From assembly GCA_023213315.1 (NCBI GenBank), contig JAKCPI010007998.1, forward strand, positions 1 to 64,000: a stretch of DNA of 64,000 nucleotides, in the 5' to 3' direction. The notes under the pieces were generated by a model. The model worked only from the letters and a program-made list of their open reading frames with translations. It made no database searches and was not told the DNA's origin. Below, in pieces: positions 45,385-57,666 of the stretch; positions within the stretch are counted from its first letter, which is position 1, and each line of letters begins with the position of its first letter. Position numbers and translations under genes: made by a program. This DNA is from Euborellia annulipes. Taxonomy: Eukaryota > Arthropoda > Insecta > Dermaptera > Anisolabididae.

Positions 45385-47851
45385 GAAGTCGAAAAATAGA
45401 TCGAACACTGATGCAGATTTTAGAAGCCTAGCTCCTTTTCTACAAGACAAGGTAATAATAGGTTTTTATTTTATGAAAGAATTAAAAAGCATTATTTTTA
45501 TCCGATATAAAATAAATATTGATAATATATAATAAATATTGATATATAAAAGCCTTTTAGGTAGGAATTAATTATTCATTTTTTGACGTATATTAAATTT
45601 ATAATTTCATTCTGATAATTTATTGCCAAAACAAAGAAAACTGATCTTAAGATTTACGTCTTTAGTAAAAATAAATTAATTTCCCAAAAGAATATGAAAA
45701 TCAATAAAGTTTTTCTTTTTTTCTTCTGGTTGTAGTAGTATTTTTGATGAAAAATGTTTAACTTAAAATGTTTTCGTTGAGAAATGGATTTCTTTTGAGT
45801 TAATTTATGTACTTAATTTATGTAAATAAAAAAGGCCTTTTTAAAAAAAAAATTATTAAAAAAAGACTTCTACTGTATATCATTTTATTAGAGATAAAAC
45901 TTTATGTAAATGAAAATTTATCATTTTATGGAGATGTGTTAATGTAAAATGATTAATTAGGCCTACTATGAAATTAGGCTTGAAAAGTGAAGATATGAAG
46001 ATTTGTGGAAAGGTAATCGAGTCAATCAAGGAAGATCAAATTTTCTTCTATTTCAATATATTATAAATTTAATGTCCGCTTTCTAGAAAATAAGTTTAGT
46101 GAGCCAATAGCTAACAAATGAATTTATTCCGTCTTTTTTTTATTAATATAAATAAATAAAATATTAAACTCGTGGGTTCAAACTTTATCATTCCCTAAAA
46201 TAAACATTCTATATAGAGTAGAGGGGGGGATTTGTTTGAAAGTTAATCAAAATGAGTCAGTTGACCGTTCAGAAAGTTTGTAATATATAAACTTCTAGTT
46301 GATGAATAAATTTTCATAAAATAACTTCAACAAACGATTTTTCTAATAAAAAAAATATTCATATTAATACCGGCACCCCTAGGAAACGCCCTTCAGTTAT
46401 TCTAATGCGTTTTAATTATCTATATAAAATATGCATTTATTAGGGTCAAATAATTTTCTCCGCTAATAACTTATTCCTAATCTTCATTTAATCGCCTAGC
46501 ATTGATTAATGAACATAAAGCTTGCGCTGAGATATATAGAGTTTCATTTTCTGATTATCACTTAATTTCCTAAAGTTCAATAAAATCAACTCAAACACGA
46601 ATTTATTGAAATCTAGGTCATGTAACATGATCTCCTATAAAAGATAAAAGCAATTTCTTCAAATATTATTTTTCTGTCTTTCACACCTGACTCCTCAGGT
46701 TTTTTTTTTTTTTTGTATGAATGGGAAAAGAGATTAAAAAAATAAATTCTAATCTAAACCGAATGAAAATTTTTAATCTATTTTTTTTTTTTTTATTAAA
46801 TTTAATATAGGCTTATTTTGAATTAATTAAGTAGAGATCCGATGGGCTTTTGAGCACGAAGACACACCCCTCAAACTAAACCCTCTAACTCCTCCTGCTT
46901 TCATTTCTAGCTAATGAATTAATTTTTATTTCTACAGTTCCACAAGGTTCCTTTTATCCAACCCCTTCTGTGCTAGGGAGGAAGTCCTAGTTTGAGGAGT
47001 GACATCCTCATGGGCAAACTTGAGAATTGTTTACGTTAAATAAATTTCTTCTTAATACCTACAAGCCAGCACTAATTGTTTTGATCTCAGTGTTAAGGCA
47101 ACAATGGTGCAGACTGATAAACAAAAATCTTCCATTTTTAAAATGAGTTTTAAGTCCTGGTAAGAGAGAAAAGCCACCTAAGATCGTTGCTGTTAAGCAA
47201 AGCCAAAGTGCGGCTGAATTACGGTTGGTTGGCCTTGAAAAACAAGCGTGTGAAACGTCCCCCGGTAGTCATTGTTATTAATAATATTAAATATTTAACA
47301 ATCAAACAAAAAAGTAGAAAATTATTGATTTTAATAAATTACAAAATCAATTATTAATAATTCTGTTGGCTTGTGTAATTTTGTTTTTATTATAATATCC
47401 AAATTGTTGGTTTTTTAGATGCCAGAAAAAAAAGATATTTTCATTTCTATAGAATATGCGCATGTGAAAATTATTCCTTAAAATGGAAAAAATAAGACTT
47501 TAACTTAAAAAAAAAGTAATGAAATTTTATATGTATTATATATTCTCATGTCTACAACATTGAGCCTTCTGCATTTCATCTTCTTGAGAATTTATTTTTA
47601 AAAACAATTTCCTTTGTTACAATATTTAAATATTTATATGAGTCTTGGAATAAAAAAAAGGAATAGAAAATTAAAGGTGGATTTAAAATACAATAAAAAC
47701 CTAGACAGTCAGAGAAAGAGAATCTTGAGGAAATTTGTTTTGCTTTATAAATGAGAAATATTTCAAACAGAGAATAAAGAATCAATCATGAAAAGAATAT
47801 CTAAGACTCTTTTTAAAGTTAGAAAGCTAATAATCATTAGAACTGACATCT
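45385..47851. other. Gene-free AT-rich sequence
   Basis: About 47150-47265 has a weak 5S rRNA-like order of words (GATCG, GTTAAGCAA, GCGGCTGAATTA, TTGGTTGG); too diverged to call. No other structure. Confidence 0.5.
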
Positions 47852-48227
47852 TACTTTCTCTTACCTATATATATCTATTAATATAAATTGATAGAAAGAA
47901 AGTATTGCATTTATATAAGAAATTTGATGTCGAGACGTTGATATAAATACACTTTTTGAGGCCCTCCTGAGTCTAAAAAAGGGGGTCTCGCAAAATCGTC
48001 TGTGTTCAAAATAAATCATTTTAACTTTAACGATATTCTAATTATGATATATGTGATCCACGCATGTTTATTTATATCATTAGGTACCCAAATGATTTAA
48101 ATTAAATATCGTACTGCCGGAAACTGAATATATGTTGACACAAAAAATCTGATATGATAAGCACAGAACATAACTTTAAATTACCGAAGATAAGAGAAAG
48201 TTGTGCTACCAATCACACCCGATTTTT
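47852..48227 (+). repeat. R1 element, copy J (middle replaced by SINE fragment)
   Basis: The left third of R1 to about 48005, then GTTTATTTATATCATTAGGTACCCAAATGAT (SINE body, about 48066-48100), then R1 from CCGGAAACTGAATATATG to the right hairpin. The hairpin has several mismatches. Confidence 0.75.
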
Positions 48228-50009
48228 ATAAATATATATACAGTAGTAGATGGAACAAATAGTTATTGGTGAGATTTATATTTTATAATTATATAGCCTA
48301 GGTATAAGCTTATTTGATTTTTCTTCTACCCTTTTGGCGGAGTCGCGTATTATTTAGTGAGATATCAATGACCAAAAACAGAAAATTTATATAATTCATC
48401 TATTAATTAAGTCAACAATTCACAAAACGTATTTCTGTGGAGGTTGAATTGAAAATAATTCGACAATTTTTATTTATATTGTATATTTAGTTGGCTGAAT
48501 TAAAAACCTTTTATTCGAAGTTTATAATCATGTTTGTTGTATTGTGTTTTTTTGATACAATGTTTGAGTATTGTAAAAAGTGTATGGCGGGAGGCTGATT
48601 CCAGGTTCCCTGTTGGTCTCTGTCCAATAGCCAAAATAAAAAAAAAAAAAATCGAACGAAGTTTATTGAAATATTTTCCAACCAGTTAAATACGCTGGTA
48701 CTGTATATTTTAGGAGGATTATGAATTCTTAACCGATGAAAAAGCAGTTAATTACAAATACATTAACGTATAGGTAATTAACTATGTAGCAGAGTAAAAA
48801 AATGCCAAACACCAACTAAAAACTTTACTTTGAGCACTTAATAACAATAAAACACTCTTAGTCAAGTTCACTGTCACACGACGTTTCTGAGACTGTCTGT
48901 GCAGGGTGGCACCAAACTTGGGCAGCGTGGGTTAGTGGTAAAATTTCCCTTCGCGGACAAAATTTTCCCCAATTCAACTTGTGACAAAGTACACCGCTCT
49001 CCCCTAGTTAGTTTCTATTTTCTAGAATTTATTCTTAACACCAGTTTGAAGGCGACTTTTGATAATTTAGTAAAAGCTTATTAATAAAATTAAAAAAATA
49101 TTGGCTTTTGGAACTTGAGACGACTTGCTAAATAATTTGTCGGACATTTCAGGCAAGACAGAAAAGCAATGGGAGGAAAAGCGCAAAGGGAAAAACTTTA
49201 GCTTTTCATTGTACCTAAATTAACCCCAGGAGTGAACGTTATTTACCAAAATAACACAACCCTAAAAGTTTATTTTAATGAATTTTTAAAAAAAAGTCTT
49301 GTTTTTTTTTCTTTTCTTTAAATTAGTAATAAAACTAATTTGAAAGTCGATAATTTGTTTTTAATTGAATGTCTGATAAGACCTACCCTTAAAGTAGGGT
49401 AAGCTTTAATATTCCAAAGCGGTTAAAGAGAAAATATTTCCTTTTCTAATTTGAGACTACATACACCTCTCAAATTTGTTCGTTGTACAAAACGATGGAA
49501 AAAAAAAACTAAATAGCATCTTCGTATTGCTCAAAGGAAAATGGAAGAGAGTGCTTTGAATTCATCTTCTAGTAAAAAAAAAGAGAGGAAAGGTAAAAGA
49601 CGGTGAAAAGACAGATGCACACACCATAAATTTTCTTCCATAAAATGCTTTCTTATGATGAACAGAATTATTGGTCTCAATTTTGAACCCAATAAAACGT
49701 TTCATTGATCCTACTGCATGCTGGACTAATGATATCAAAAGGTTTTTTGAAGAGGGCTTGATCTGTCAAGGAAGAGAAGTGATAGGAAACCTGGAATCAG
49801 ATAAAGGGAGGTGGAGATCAATCATTGTACAAATATATATGGCGTGTACGGGATATCAAATAAAAACCAATTTAATAAATTTCAGCAATAAATATTATTG
49901 TAAATGAGGCTCTCGTTATTGAGTGATGTATTATTGACAGAGCCGTCGAAAGTCTGACGAAATTAATCCTAACAGCTAGAGCTAATTCTGAGTTCAATTA
50001 ACTCATCAA
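48228..50009. other. Gene-free AT-rich sequence
   Basis: Besides the tRNA-Gly-like relic, a 78-codon plus frame at 49671-49907 has mixed amino-acid content but no recognisable domain or splice context. Confidence 0.5.
48921..48990 (+). mobile_element. tRNA-Gly-like relic
   Basis: GGCAGCGTGGGTTAGTGGTA resembles the 5' half of a tRNA-Gly. The T-arm is decayed (AATTCAACTTG) and the acceptor stem does not close. A pseudogene or SINE head. Confidence 0.35.
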
Positions 50010-50020
50010 AATTGAGGTAA

Positions 50021-50201
50021 AAGCCCTTAGCCCAGAGGTAGAGCATTGGTTTCTGATACCAAAGGTCAAGTGTTCGCATCCAGTCCCAGGGGACAAATTT
50101 TATTTCAATTGAATTGGATACCAATCTATTAAAATAAATAGGGATGGGGTCTAAATGGCCTCCGATACCGAAAAAGATCTTAAAACGAATTAAAAAAAAA
50201 A
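50021..50201 (+). mobile_element. tRNA-derived SINE (S7) with target duplication
   Basis: The head has box A TAGCCCAGAGGTAGAG, a well-paired anticodon arm (TTGGT/ACCAA) and box B GTTCGCATCC. The body has GGATACCAATCTATTAAAAT and TGGGGTCTAAATGGCC, then the shared GATACCGAAAAAGATC domain and an A-tail. The 11-bp duplication AATTGAGGTAA is at 50010-50020 and 50202-50212. Confidence 0.88.
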
Positions 50202-50212
50202 AATTGAGGTAA

Positions 50213-52982
50213 TGAATAGTCTAATATAATATTTTATATATCAATAAATATATAATTTTGTAATGGGCAAAAATTTTGTTTTAATTAATCTTGTTTACTT
50301 TTGGTTGAAAGTAAAGTAGTTGAGTTTTGTTTGTTTAACAAAGTATAAGAGCTATTAAATCTTTTAAGAAATTTTATTTGTGTCAAAATTTAATTATATT
50401 TTAGAAGAAAATTTAATAATAATTTCACTTTGATGTTTTTAATAAGAGAAACGTCAGGGAAATGATTAAAATTTTAAATGTGATAATTTTGGAAAAATTA
50501 ATTAAGCTTCTGCTTTTTATTTTATTTTATTTTTTTTTTTTGAGTAGAAGTTGAAAAAAGTTCAAAACCAGAATCTGTTCTATTCTCAGAGGGCAACTCA
50601 TAAAGTTCTTCAACTTTTTCTCGAGGATTTCTGATGAAGTTTTTAAGAGTTGACAGAGAAAAAAAATGATATAAAAGATGTCTCCATGGTGTGCTTGCGA
50701 CCCACAGGAGCAATTGGAAAATATATATATCTTAGAGCGAAATAAATATTTTTCCAGAAAATTCTATAATTAATAATAACTCCTACTCGGTTCTCTCGTC
50801 AAACCCCAAGAGCAAAACGATCTCTGCTAATTTCACTACGTCTATGTAAACGGCAGTAAAATAAATAAACCTCACATCCAAGATTAGAGTTGAAATGAAT
50901 AATATACCACATTAAATGCAAGAGAATAAGTTACTTTAACATCTATACTGTTAATATGATTCCAGAAATTCGATGGTATGGCGGCTTAATAATAGGCAGT
51001 TTAAAAAATATCTTGTTATTCTTAAATATACATCTATTTCAATTTTCTTTTTACTTTCTACTCTTAAGATTATTTTATCCAATTTAATTATTAAACTTTC
51101 AGATTTAATATATTTTTTAAATCGCCTGTTATTAGGCCGCCACTTTGGTGTTTAGTTGCTGGAAGATAGGCAACCAAAATAACAAACCCACAAGGGGATA
51201 TATGAGGGAATGAATGTTTAATTTTTAGGAAGAATTACGAAAGATCCATCAGTGATATACCCAGTATGTTCATGTAGTTTTACTGGTATTTATTTTGACT
51301 CTTGGTGGTGCCTAACTTCTAGCAACCACAGGAAGAAATCGTATTAATTCCTGCATTCCATATTTTTTTAAAAACATCACAGGATGATTAAATTTAAATA
51401 AAAACAGTATTATAAGTCTATGTATATAAATATGATTGAATTTAAATTTCACAAATCAAAATATGAATGGCAAAGATTAAAAAATATAAATTTGATACAC
51501 TCAACAAATTTTTTTTTTAGCCAAACAAAATACCCAAACCTCTGAATTCCATCACATAAAAATATAAATATATTGGTTGTAATTACCTACAAAATAAACG
51601 GATAATATACAAATTATTTTTTCTGGCCGATAGTCAATATGAAAATTAATTAGATAATTTACTGTTTAATAACTAAACTCACTATTTTCATTGATGATAT
51701 GAACAACAAAATAGAGAATTATGAAGAAAGTGAAAAAAAAAAAAATATAATACTGGTAACTCAAAAGAGATTTAAATATGTATGGCAGCCAGAAGTGCAA
51801 AAATAAAAAGTAAAAGATTATAGGCCTATTTTATTCGTTATTTCGAGTGCCGGTCATGCTCATCAAAAAGACAAAATAGATACACGAAACGTCCACAAGA
51901 TTTTATTTTTTCATCTTTAGCTGTCACTAAATCCTGACTTTATATAATAATCCAGTCATCAATAACCAATTAACCAAACTCTATTTCTTAAAGTTATTTA
52001 CTGTATGCCTAATTTCATTAAATAAAAGTCCAAATGTTCTGATTGAGTAAAACTTTGGAAGAAAATTTTTTTTTTACGTCACCTCGTATAAAAATATAAT
52101 GTGATAAGTTTCTCCTTTTGATAAAATTTAATTTAATAAAAGTATTGTATAAAAAATGGACCTTTTCTAATTCATTTATCAATGATAAAAAAAAAAAAGT
52201 GAATGAACTCTGTTGAAATAAATATAACTTGAAAATTCGTTTTAGCTTGCTATTAGTATGACGTTGAGAGGAAATTATTCAAAGTTAGCAAGCTAGTACT
52301 AATAATGATTTTATTAATCTGTCAAGGAACCATTTAATAATTTCCTTTATTATAAAGTTTTAGGCTACTTTGCACATCTACAACCTCTCTTAAATTTTCT
52401 AGGTAATATAAGATATTAGCCATATTTCAAGTTCAAGAAGTTTGAGATAAATTGAAATTTAATCATTTGCATAAGAATAGAAAAGATGGTTCTTTGAACA
52501 AAACTTGTTTTATTAGAATTCATAAAAATCCAAAAAAAAAAAAAAAAGTTATCCTGATAACTTCAACGAAAACAAAGTTTTTCGTTTTTATTATGAAAGC
52601 TAAAGCTTTTCTCACAGCCTAATCATAAAAGAATAAAGATAAACGTCAAGAAGATCGAGGTTAGTTCGCTTTTAAAACAAATGAGTGGGAGGGAGTGAAC
52701 TTTGTGGAGGTTCTGTTCCCTCGCAATTCTCTGATTTATGGAATCGGAAGGGATATTAAAACTATGTAAATTAGCTCAGCAGTGAGTCATTACCCAGGAT
52801 CTTAATATGGGTAATAATGTGGCATTAACGGTACTAAAAACTTAATTGACGAAAGATTTAAAATATATTTTTAAACTTAAAGTGATGTTACCATTATGCA
52901 AATGGCTTCTCATTGTAATTTATTTTAAAAATTCTATTTATTTCTAAAGTGACCAACAAAGTCACTAATGGTTTTTTGAATC
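50213..52982. other. Gene-free AT-rich sequence
   Basis: The longest unstructured stretch. Only an ACGAAACGTCC foldback-type word at about 51885 stands out. Confidence 0.6.
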
Positions 52983-53935
52983 ATTTAGGCTCATTAAACT
53001 GAGCAAACGTGATCCGATTTAGAAGAGATCTTGTGCAATTAATCAAAAAATTTAATATTTTTGGGAAGTTTGGGCTTTTATCAGTATAACAATAGAATTT
53101 TCTAATAAAAATTATATTTATTATTTCCAAATGTTTTTATCAGTTCCTTAATTTATTGTATTGTTAAACCTTTAGAAATAAAAAAATATTGTACATTTTT
53201 TTGTAGAATTATAGTATAGGCCTATTATTGTTATACTGATAAAAGCTTAACGGGGGGGGGGGGGGTTTTGGGCTTTCATCTATAAAATATCTCGGTGAGA
53301 GTCTCTGAAAAATTTAGTTGTTTACTCTACTGAAAGTTTTATCTAAAGGGCGTCACAGTTCAAGGGATATTGTACATGAGTCAAAAAATCAGCTACATTT
53401 TTAAACCGTAAATTATATTTTTATAAGTATACACTCACATTTGTTAATTCTCTAAAGTAGATTGCCCAAATGACTAAGTGACTGATGAATTTTTCGATTA
53501 ATTTGCGCAGAACTCTGTATAGGCCGGTTGTCTTCAATTTCTATGGAGAATTAACAAGAGTGTATACTTATAAAAAAATAATTTACGGTTTGAAAATGTA
53601 GCTGATTTTTTGACTCATGTACAATATCCCCTGAACTGTGACGCCCTTTAGATAAAAATTTGCAAATTAATAAGAAAATTTAAAAGTGAGTTGGTCATTA
53701 GGGTTGACTACCTTTCAGCAATCAAACATGAAACAGTGAATTTTTCCAAATTTATCCGAGATCATTGATTCCAATAATATTAGATAGAGAATGGAGTATT
53801 TTATATTTATTATTAGAGAATTCTATTGTTATACTGATAAAAGCCCAAACTTCCCAAAAATAATACATTTTTTGATTAATTGCACAATATCTCTTTTAGA
53901 CAGAATCACGTTTGCTCAGTTTAATGAGTCTAAAT
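52983..53935. repeat. Nested palindrome (FB5)
   Basis: The outer arms are 52983-53127 and 53808-53935 (GGGAAGTTTGGGCTTTTATC and AAACTGAGCAAACGTGAT are shared inverted). The inner arms are 53337-53452 and 53546-53658 (ATTGTACATGAGTCAAAAAA, GGGCGTCACAGTTCA). Arms look about 90 percent alike. A G13-14 tract lies at 53252. The 69-codon frame at 53791-54000 is a by-product. Confidence 0.85.
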
Positions 53936-54638
53936 GTAGACTATATGAAATACAACAAAATTTTTCCTTCCAAATACCATATAGGCTTATACTATTATAA
54001 GTTTTATTATGTCATAATTGTTATATTATTGTTTAAAAATATATAATTTGAGAATGAGGTCATTCATGCAAGTTTTGATCTCATTAAATATGCACAAACC
54101 TTTAACTATTGTTCCCAAAGGTAGGTGGACCAATCATTGAATAACATACAAACCATATCTATTTATTTTATAAAGACCTTTGTATCTATTCACTAGTAGT
54201 ATTCTGTTCCTCTATTGATAGTCGTTTTTTGTAAATTCGCTTTTATAGAATTAATGCATGATCCATCGTCATAATAGTCAGATAAAACAATATGTAACTG
54301 AGAGTAATATATATGCAAGAGATAAAAACGTTAATAAAGGGGCATTGATCGAAAAATATCTAATTTTATCAAATTGGAAAAACAAGAATTCAAACTCTTA
54401 ACAACAAATAAATTTTATTCTAAAATATCTACTAATTAGCTTGCGAAACGAGAGATAACAAAACAAACTTGTATAAAGAGGCTAAGGCCTTTAAGGCTTG
54501 TAATCTAAGATATAAAGTATATTCCTTCGATGGCTGGTAAATAAATCTCTCAAATGGTAGGTAGGCAGCGAAAATAACTTTATTTCAATCTTCTCGTTGA
54601 TGTTTGTTACATCTTTTCTAAATTCTGGTCCAAATTTT
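53936..54638. other. Gene-free AT-rich sequence
   Basis: Nothing recognisable apart from a GGCAGCGAAAATAACTTTAT foldback-type word near 54570. Confidence 0.6.
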
Positions 54639-55150
54639 TACTTTCTCTTACCTCTATATATGTTAATATATAGAGAGAGAAAGTATTGCATTCATGTCTA
54701 AAATTCGATGTAGAGATTTTGAGGTCTCCTGAATCCAAAAAAAAGTGGTTTTCGCGACATGGTCTGTCTGTGTGTATGCGTGTGTGTGTGTGTCTGTGAA
54801 CAAAATATCTCAAGAACGAAAAGAGCTAGGAAATTGAAATTTTATATTTAAGTTAGGCACCCCCAAGGGACGTGACACGAAGCTTTTGAACAAAATCGGC
54901 CAAAAAGTACTAGTACTTTACAGATGCACTTTCAGTTTTTTCCGATTTTCTCGAAATTCGCTCAAACGATTTTGATTAAAATTCAAAAATCAATTATTTT
55001 TTAAATGCTCTTTAAAATATATATTCTCATTTTGCCATTGAAATCATTTGAAGATCACTTTATTCTTGCACTTTATTGGAAAGATAGGAGAAATGGTTGC
55101 CTTGGTAACAAAATATAAATATTTTCACATACAGAATTTTATAGTCTTGA
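54639..55150 (+). repeat. R1 element, copy K (lacks right-end hairpin)
   Basis: Left hairpin, TG microsatellite (54766-54798), GTACTAGTACTTT core and GGTTGCCTTGGTAAC are present. Similarity ends near TATAGTCTTGAT, after which a SINE head begins at about 55205. Confidence 0.85.
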
Positions 55151-55204
55151 TACCCCCGGGGGGGCTAATCAAAATTTATTATGAGTATGAAGTTTTGTGT
55201 GGCC

Positions 55205-55310
55205 CTCGGGGCTTGGTGTAGAGGTCGTATACCAAAAGTCGCGGGTTCGGACCCCAGGCAGTCCGATGATTTTATTTAAGCCATTTGGGTACCAAATTTC
55301 GGTAGCTGGC
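55205..55310 (+). mobile_element. SINE head (S8, truncated)
   Basis: GGGGCTTGGTGTAGAGGTCG (box A region), TATACCAAAAGTCGC, GGGTTCGGACCCC (box B) and GCAGTCCGATGATTTTATTT. It ends at ACCAAATTTCGG and abuts a single end of the 45133-type MITE. Confidence 0.65.
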
Positions 55311-55399
55311 GCTTGACACACTAATTCGTAACAGAGTCCATATAGCCTAAATGCAATTTAAAAAATATATATATTTTTAGAAAAAGTATTACAATACTA

Positions 55400-55455
55400 A
55401 CAATACTTTCTCTCTATATACATATAAATACTGTATATAGATAAGAGAATGTAAA
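55400..55455 (-). repeat. Solo R1 left-end hairpin (copy L)
   Basis: AATACTTTCTCTCTATATAC...GATAAGAGAATGTAAAA: only the terminal hairpin of R1 remains. Confidence 0.6.
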
Positions 55456-56140
55456 AGTTACAAGTGGGCACTACCCCACTTGTACAGAAGGCCGAGAGGA
55501 CAATATCTACTTTCCCTGAGTCGATCTAAAAAAAAAATTTTAATCAACTTGAATTACTTGGAAAATTGTAAATTATTTTATCGTGAGCTGTAATAACTAT
55601 CTATTTCCATAGGTAGAGATAAACTTTTATTTTTTATTCCAATATCACTTTTTTTTTCTCTGGGGACCATAAAGCCAATCCAAAAAATCGAATTTTTTGT
55701 ATGATTTCATGTTAGTTTTATCACAGGTATGATAAATTAAAAACGAAAGATAACCAACCACAATTCATACATTTTTTATTTCATCTATATTTATATATCA
55801 GGAATCGATAGCAAAAAAAAAAAAAAAAACTCGATTGTGAATGTATTGGAATTTATTATGAAGAGGGTCAGAGATGACAGGGACGATTCTAAATTTTTTA
55901 CTTTTTTATCACCTGAGAGAGTTCAAGTTGGATCTTATTGGGGGTTTATGTCAGTCAGAAAAATCATATATTTGGCATGGATACGAAATACATATTTATA
56001 GATGTAGACAAATAGGGTCGTTTCGTATAAGATATTTTATTATGAATATGTCCATATAAATCATTTCAAATAAAATTTTTCTGAATGACGTTTTTGATTA
56101 TGGGCTAAGAAAAGATCGAAACGTAAGATAGTGATGAATA

Positions 56141-56560
56141 CATAGGCGCCGGAGCTGGGGGGGCAAGGGTACATTGCCCCCCTGGCATCCTACAGGGGGG
56201 GGGCAGAGGGGGGCAAAATTTCTTTTTTATTTCATTTATTTTTAAAAATGATATATTTTTACTTTTGAAAAATAAAATTTTCTAACTTAAAAAAAATTAA
56301 AAGTGTAAGAAATTCATTTTTTTCCAAATTTTTTCCAAAAATTTTTGATAAAATCACTAGCAAGTTTTTTAAAATTTTAATTTTATTAAAATTGTGATTT
56401 TATTTAAAATTTTTAAAGTTTTATAGTAGATTTGTTTTTGTTTTATACTATTTAAACATATTAAATTATTTTAATAATATAATATATATATAATAATTTT
56501 TCAAAAAAAAATTTTTTGCCCCCCCCCCCCCCCTGATTCAAATTCGTTCCGGCGCCCCTG
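56141..56560. mobile_element. hAT-type MITE, 420 bp
   Basis: The termini are CATAGGCGCCGGA and TCCGGCGCCCCTG. The perfect 8-bp duplication GATGAATA is at 56133-56140 and 56561-56568. G-rich left and C-rich right inner tracts bracket an AT-rich core. Confidence 0.92.
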
Positions 56561-56599
56561 GATGAATATAAATAAAAAAAATTGTCTCTTAGTTAGTTT

Positions 56600-56755
56600 C
56601 AACATCTGTATTTACTCCTAGCTCATTTCTTTCATGGTCAAAAATGTCCACACAGACACAGACACACAGACCAATTTGCGGGACTCAGGGGATCTCAAAA
56701 CATTAAAAACTCAAACGAAAATTAAATTTTAGAATTGATAATATTATTTTGAAAG
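56600..56755 (-). repeat. Degenerate R1 fragment (copy O)
   Basis: CTCCTAGCTCATTTCTTTCATGG, a CACAGACA microsatellite and GGACTCAGGGGATCTCAAAA follow R1 order. Hairpins are lost. Confidence 0.5.
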
Positions 56756-57254
56756 GTCAGGCAACTGGGGTTATTTCTTTTATTGATGATTCAATGTACA
56801 AATATATAATATCAATATATTCTGGGTTATTTCGAGCATTTCATAAATTCATTCAGTTTCTGTCTATAGGACACACACAATCTAATTTGATTATTTGTTA
56901 TGTCTAATTTTGTCAAAATAACCAATAGAGGATCAATACGTTTACAATGGCTTAGCGTTGAGGATGGTCTGACTCTGAAGATGCCAGATGATCTTAAATT
57001 TGACTCAAAGGTCGTGAATCATTAATAAAAGAAATAACCCTTCCTGGCTCGGTCTTTCTTCAAAATAATTTATAACAATTTTAAAATATTTTTCTATATT
57101 ATTCAAAAAATCTAAAAAATCGTATCATTTCAATATAGGCTACAGCAGTGAATAAAAATTTAATTTAGAAAAAATAAAAACGGGATCTCAGACCCTTGCC
57201 CTGTAAATTCCTATGAAAATTTTTCATTTGCTATTTTATAGATACTATGTAGGC

Positions 57255-57416
57255 AGCCATAACGAGAAATAAAACGCAATTTTATTTCAATGTGCTCGTC
57301 GACGTTTCGTGTGCTAATCGCCCCCTTCCTCAGGACCTGGTAGAGAGGAGGCGACGAGCGTATTGAAATAAAATTGAAAATTGCGTTTTATTTCTCGTCC
57401 AGCCATAGAAAAAATA
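57255..57416. repeat. Foldback element FB4
   Basis: Arms 57255-57302 and 57352-57416: AACGAGAAATAAAACGCAAT at the left and ATTGCGTTTTATTTCTCGT at the right. The spacer contains ACGTTTCG and CCTCAGGACC, i.e. a minus-strand CTGAGGA...GAAACG motif. Confidence 0.8.
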
Positions 57417-57666
57417 TCTTTTTCATTTGCTTTCAAAAAGATGAACCACCTCTGATAGTCCTATGCCTCAATAAGTAGCCAAATATACTTCTGCTATAAA
57501 CAACATACTCATGCTATAAACACTGCACCAAGCACAAGTCGTTCGCTCTATAGGTCTGCCTCCGACGAGGCCTATAGAATCGCACGAATCTCTCTATTTG
57601 AAATGAATTTTAAAAATTCGGAATTGAATTACAATCAATAATGTGAAATTTTTTTATATATAAAGA

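Noticed and set aside
47150..47265. 5S rRNA pseudogene or 5S-derived SINE
   Set aside because: Only the order of short words fits; gaps and mismatches are too many without an alignment score.
49671..49907. 78-codon frame with mixed composition
   Set aside because: No domain, no splice context, no conservation evidence available.
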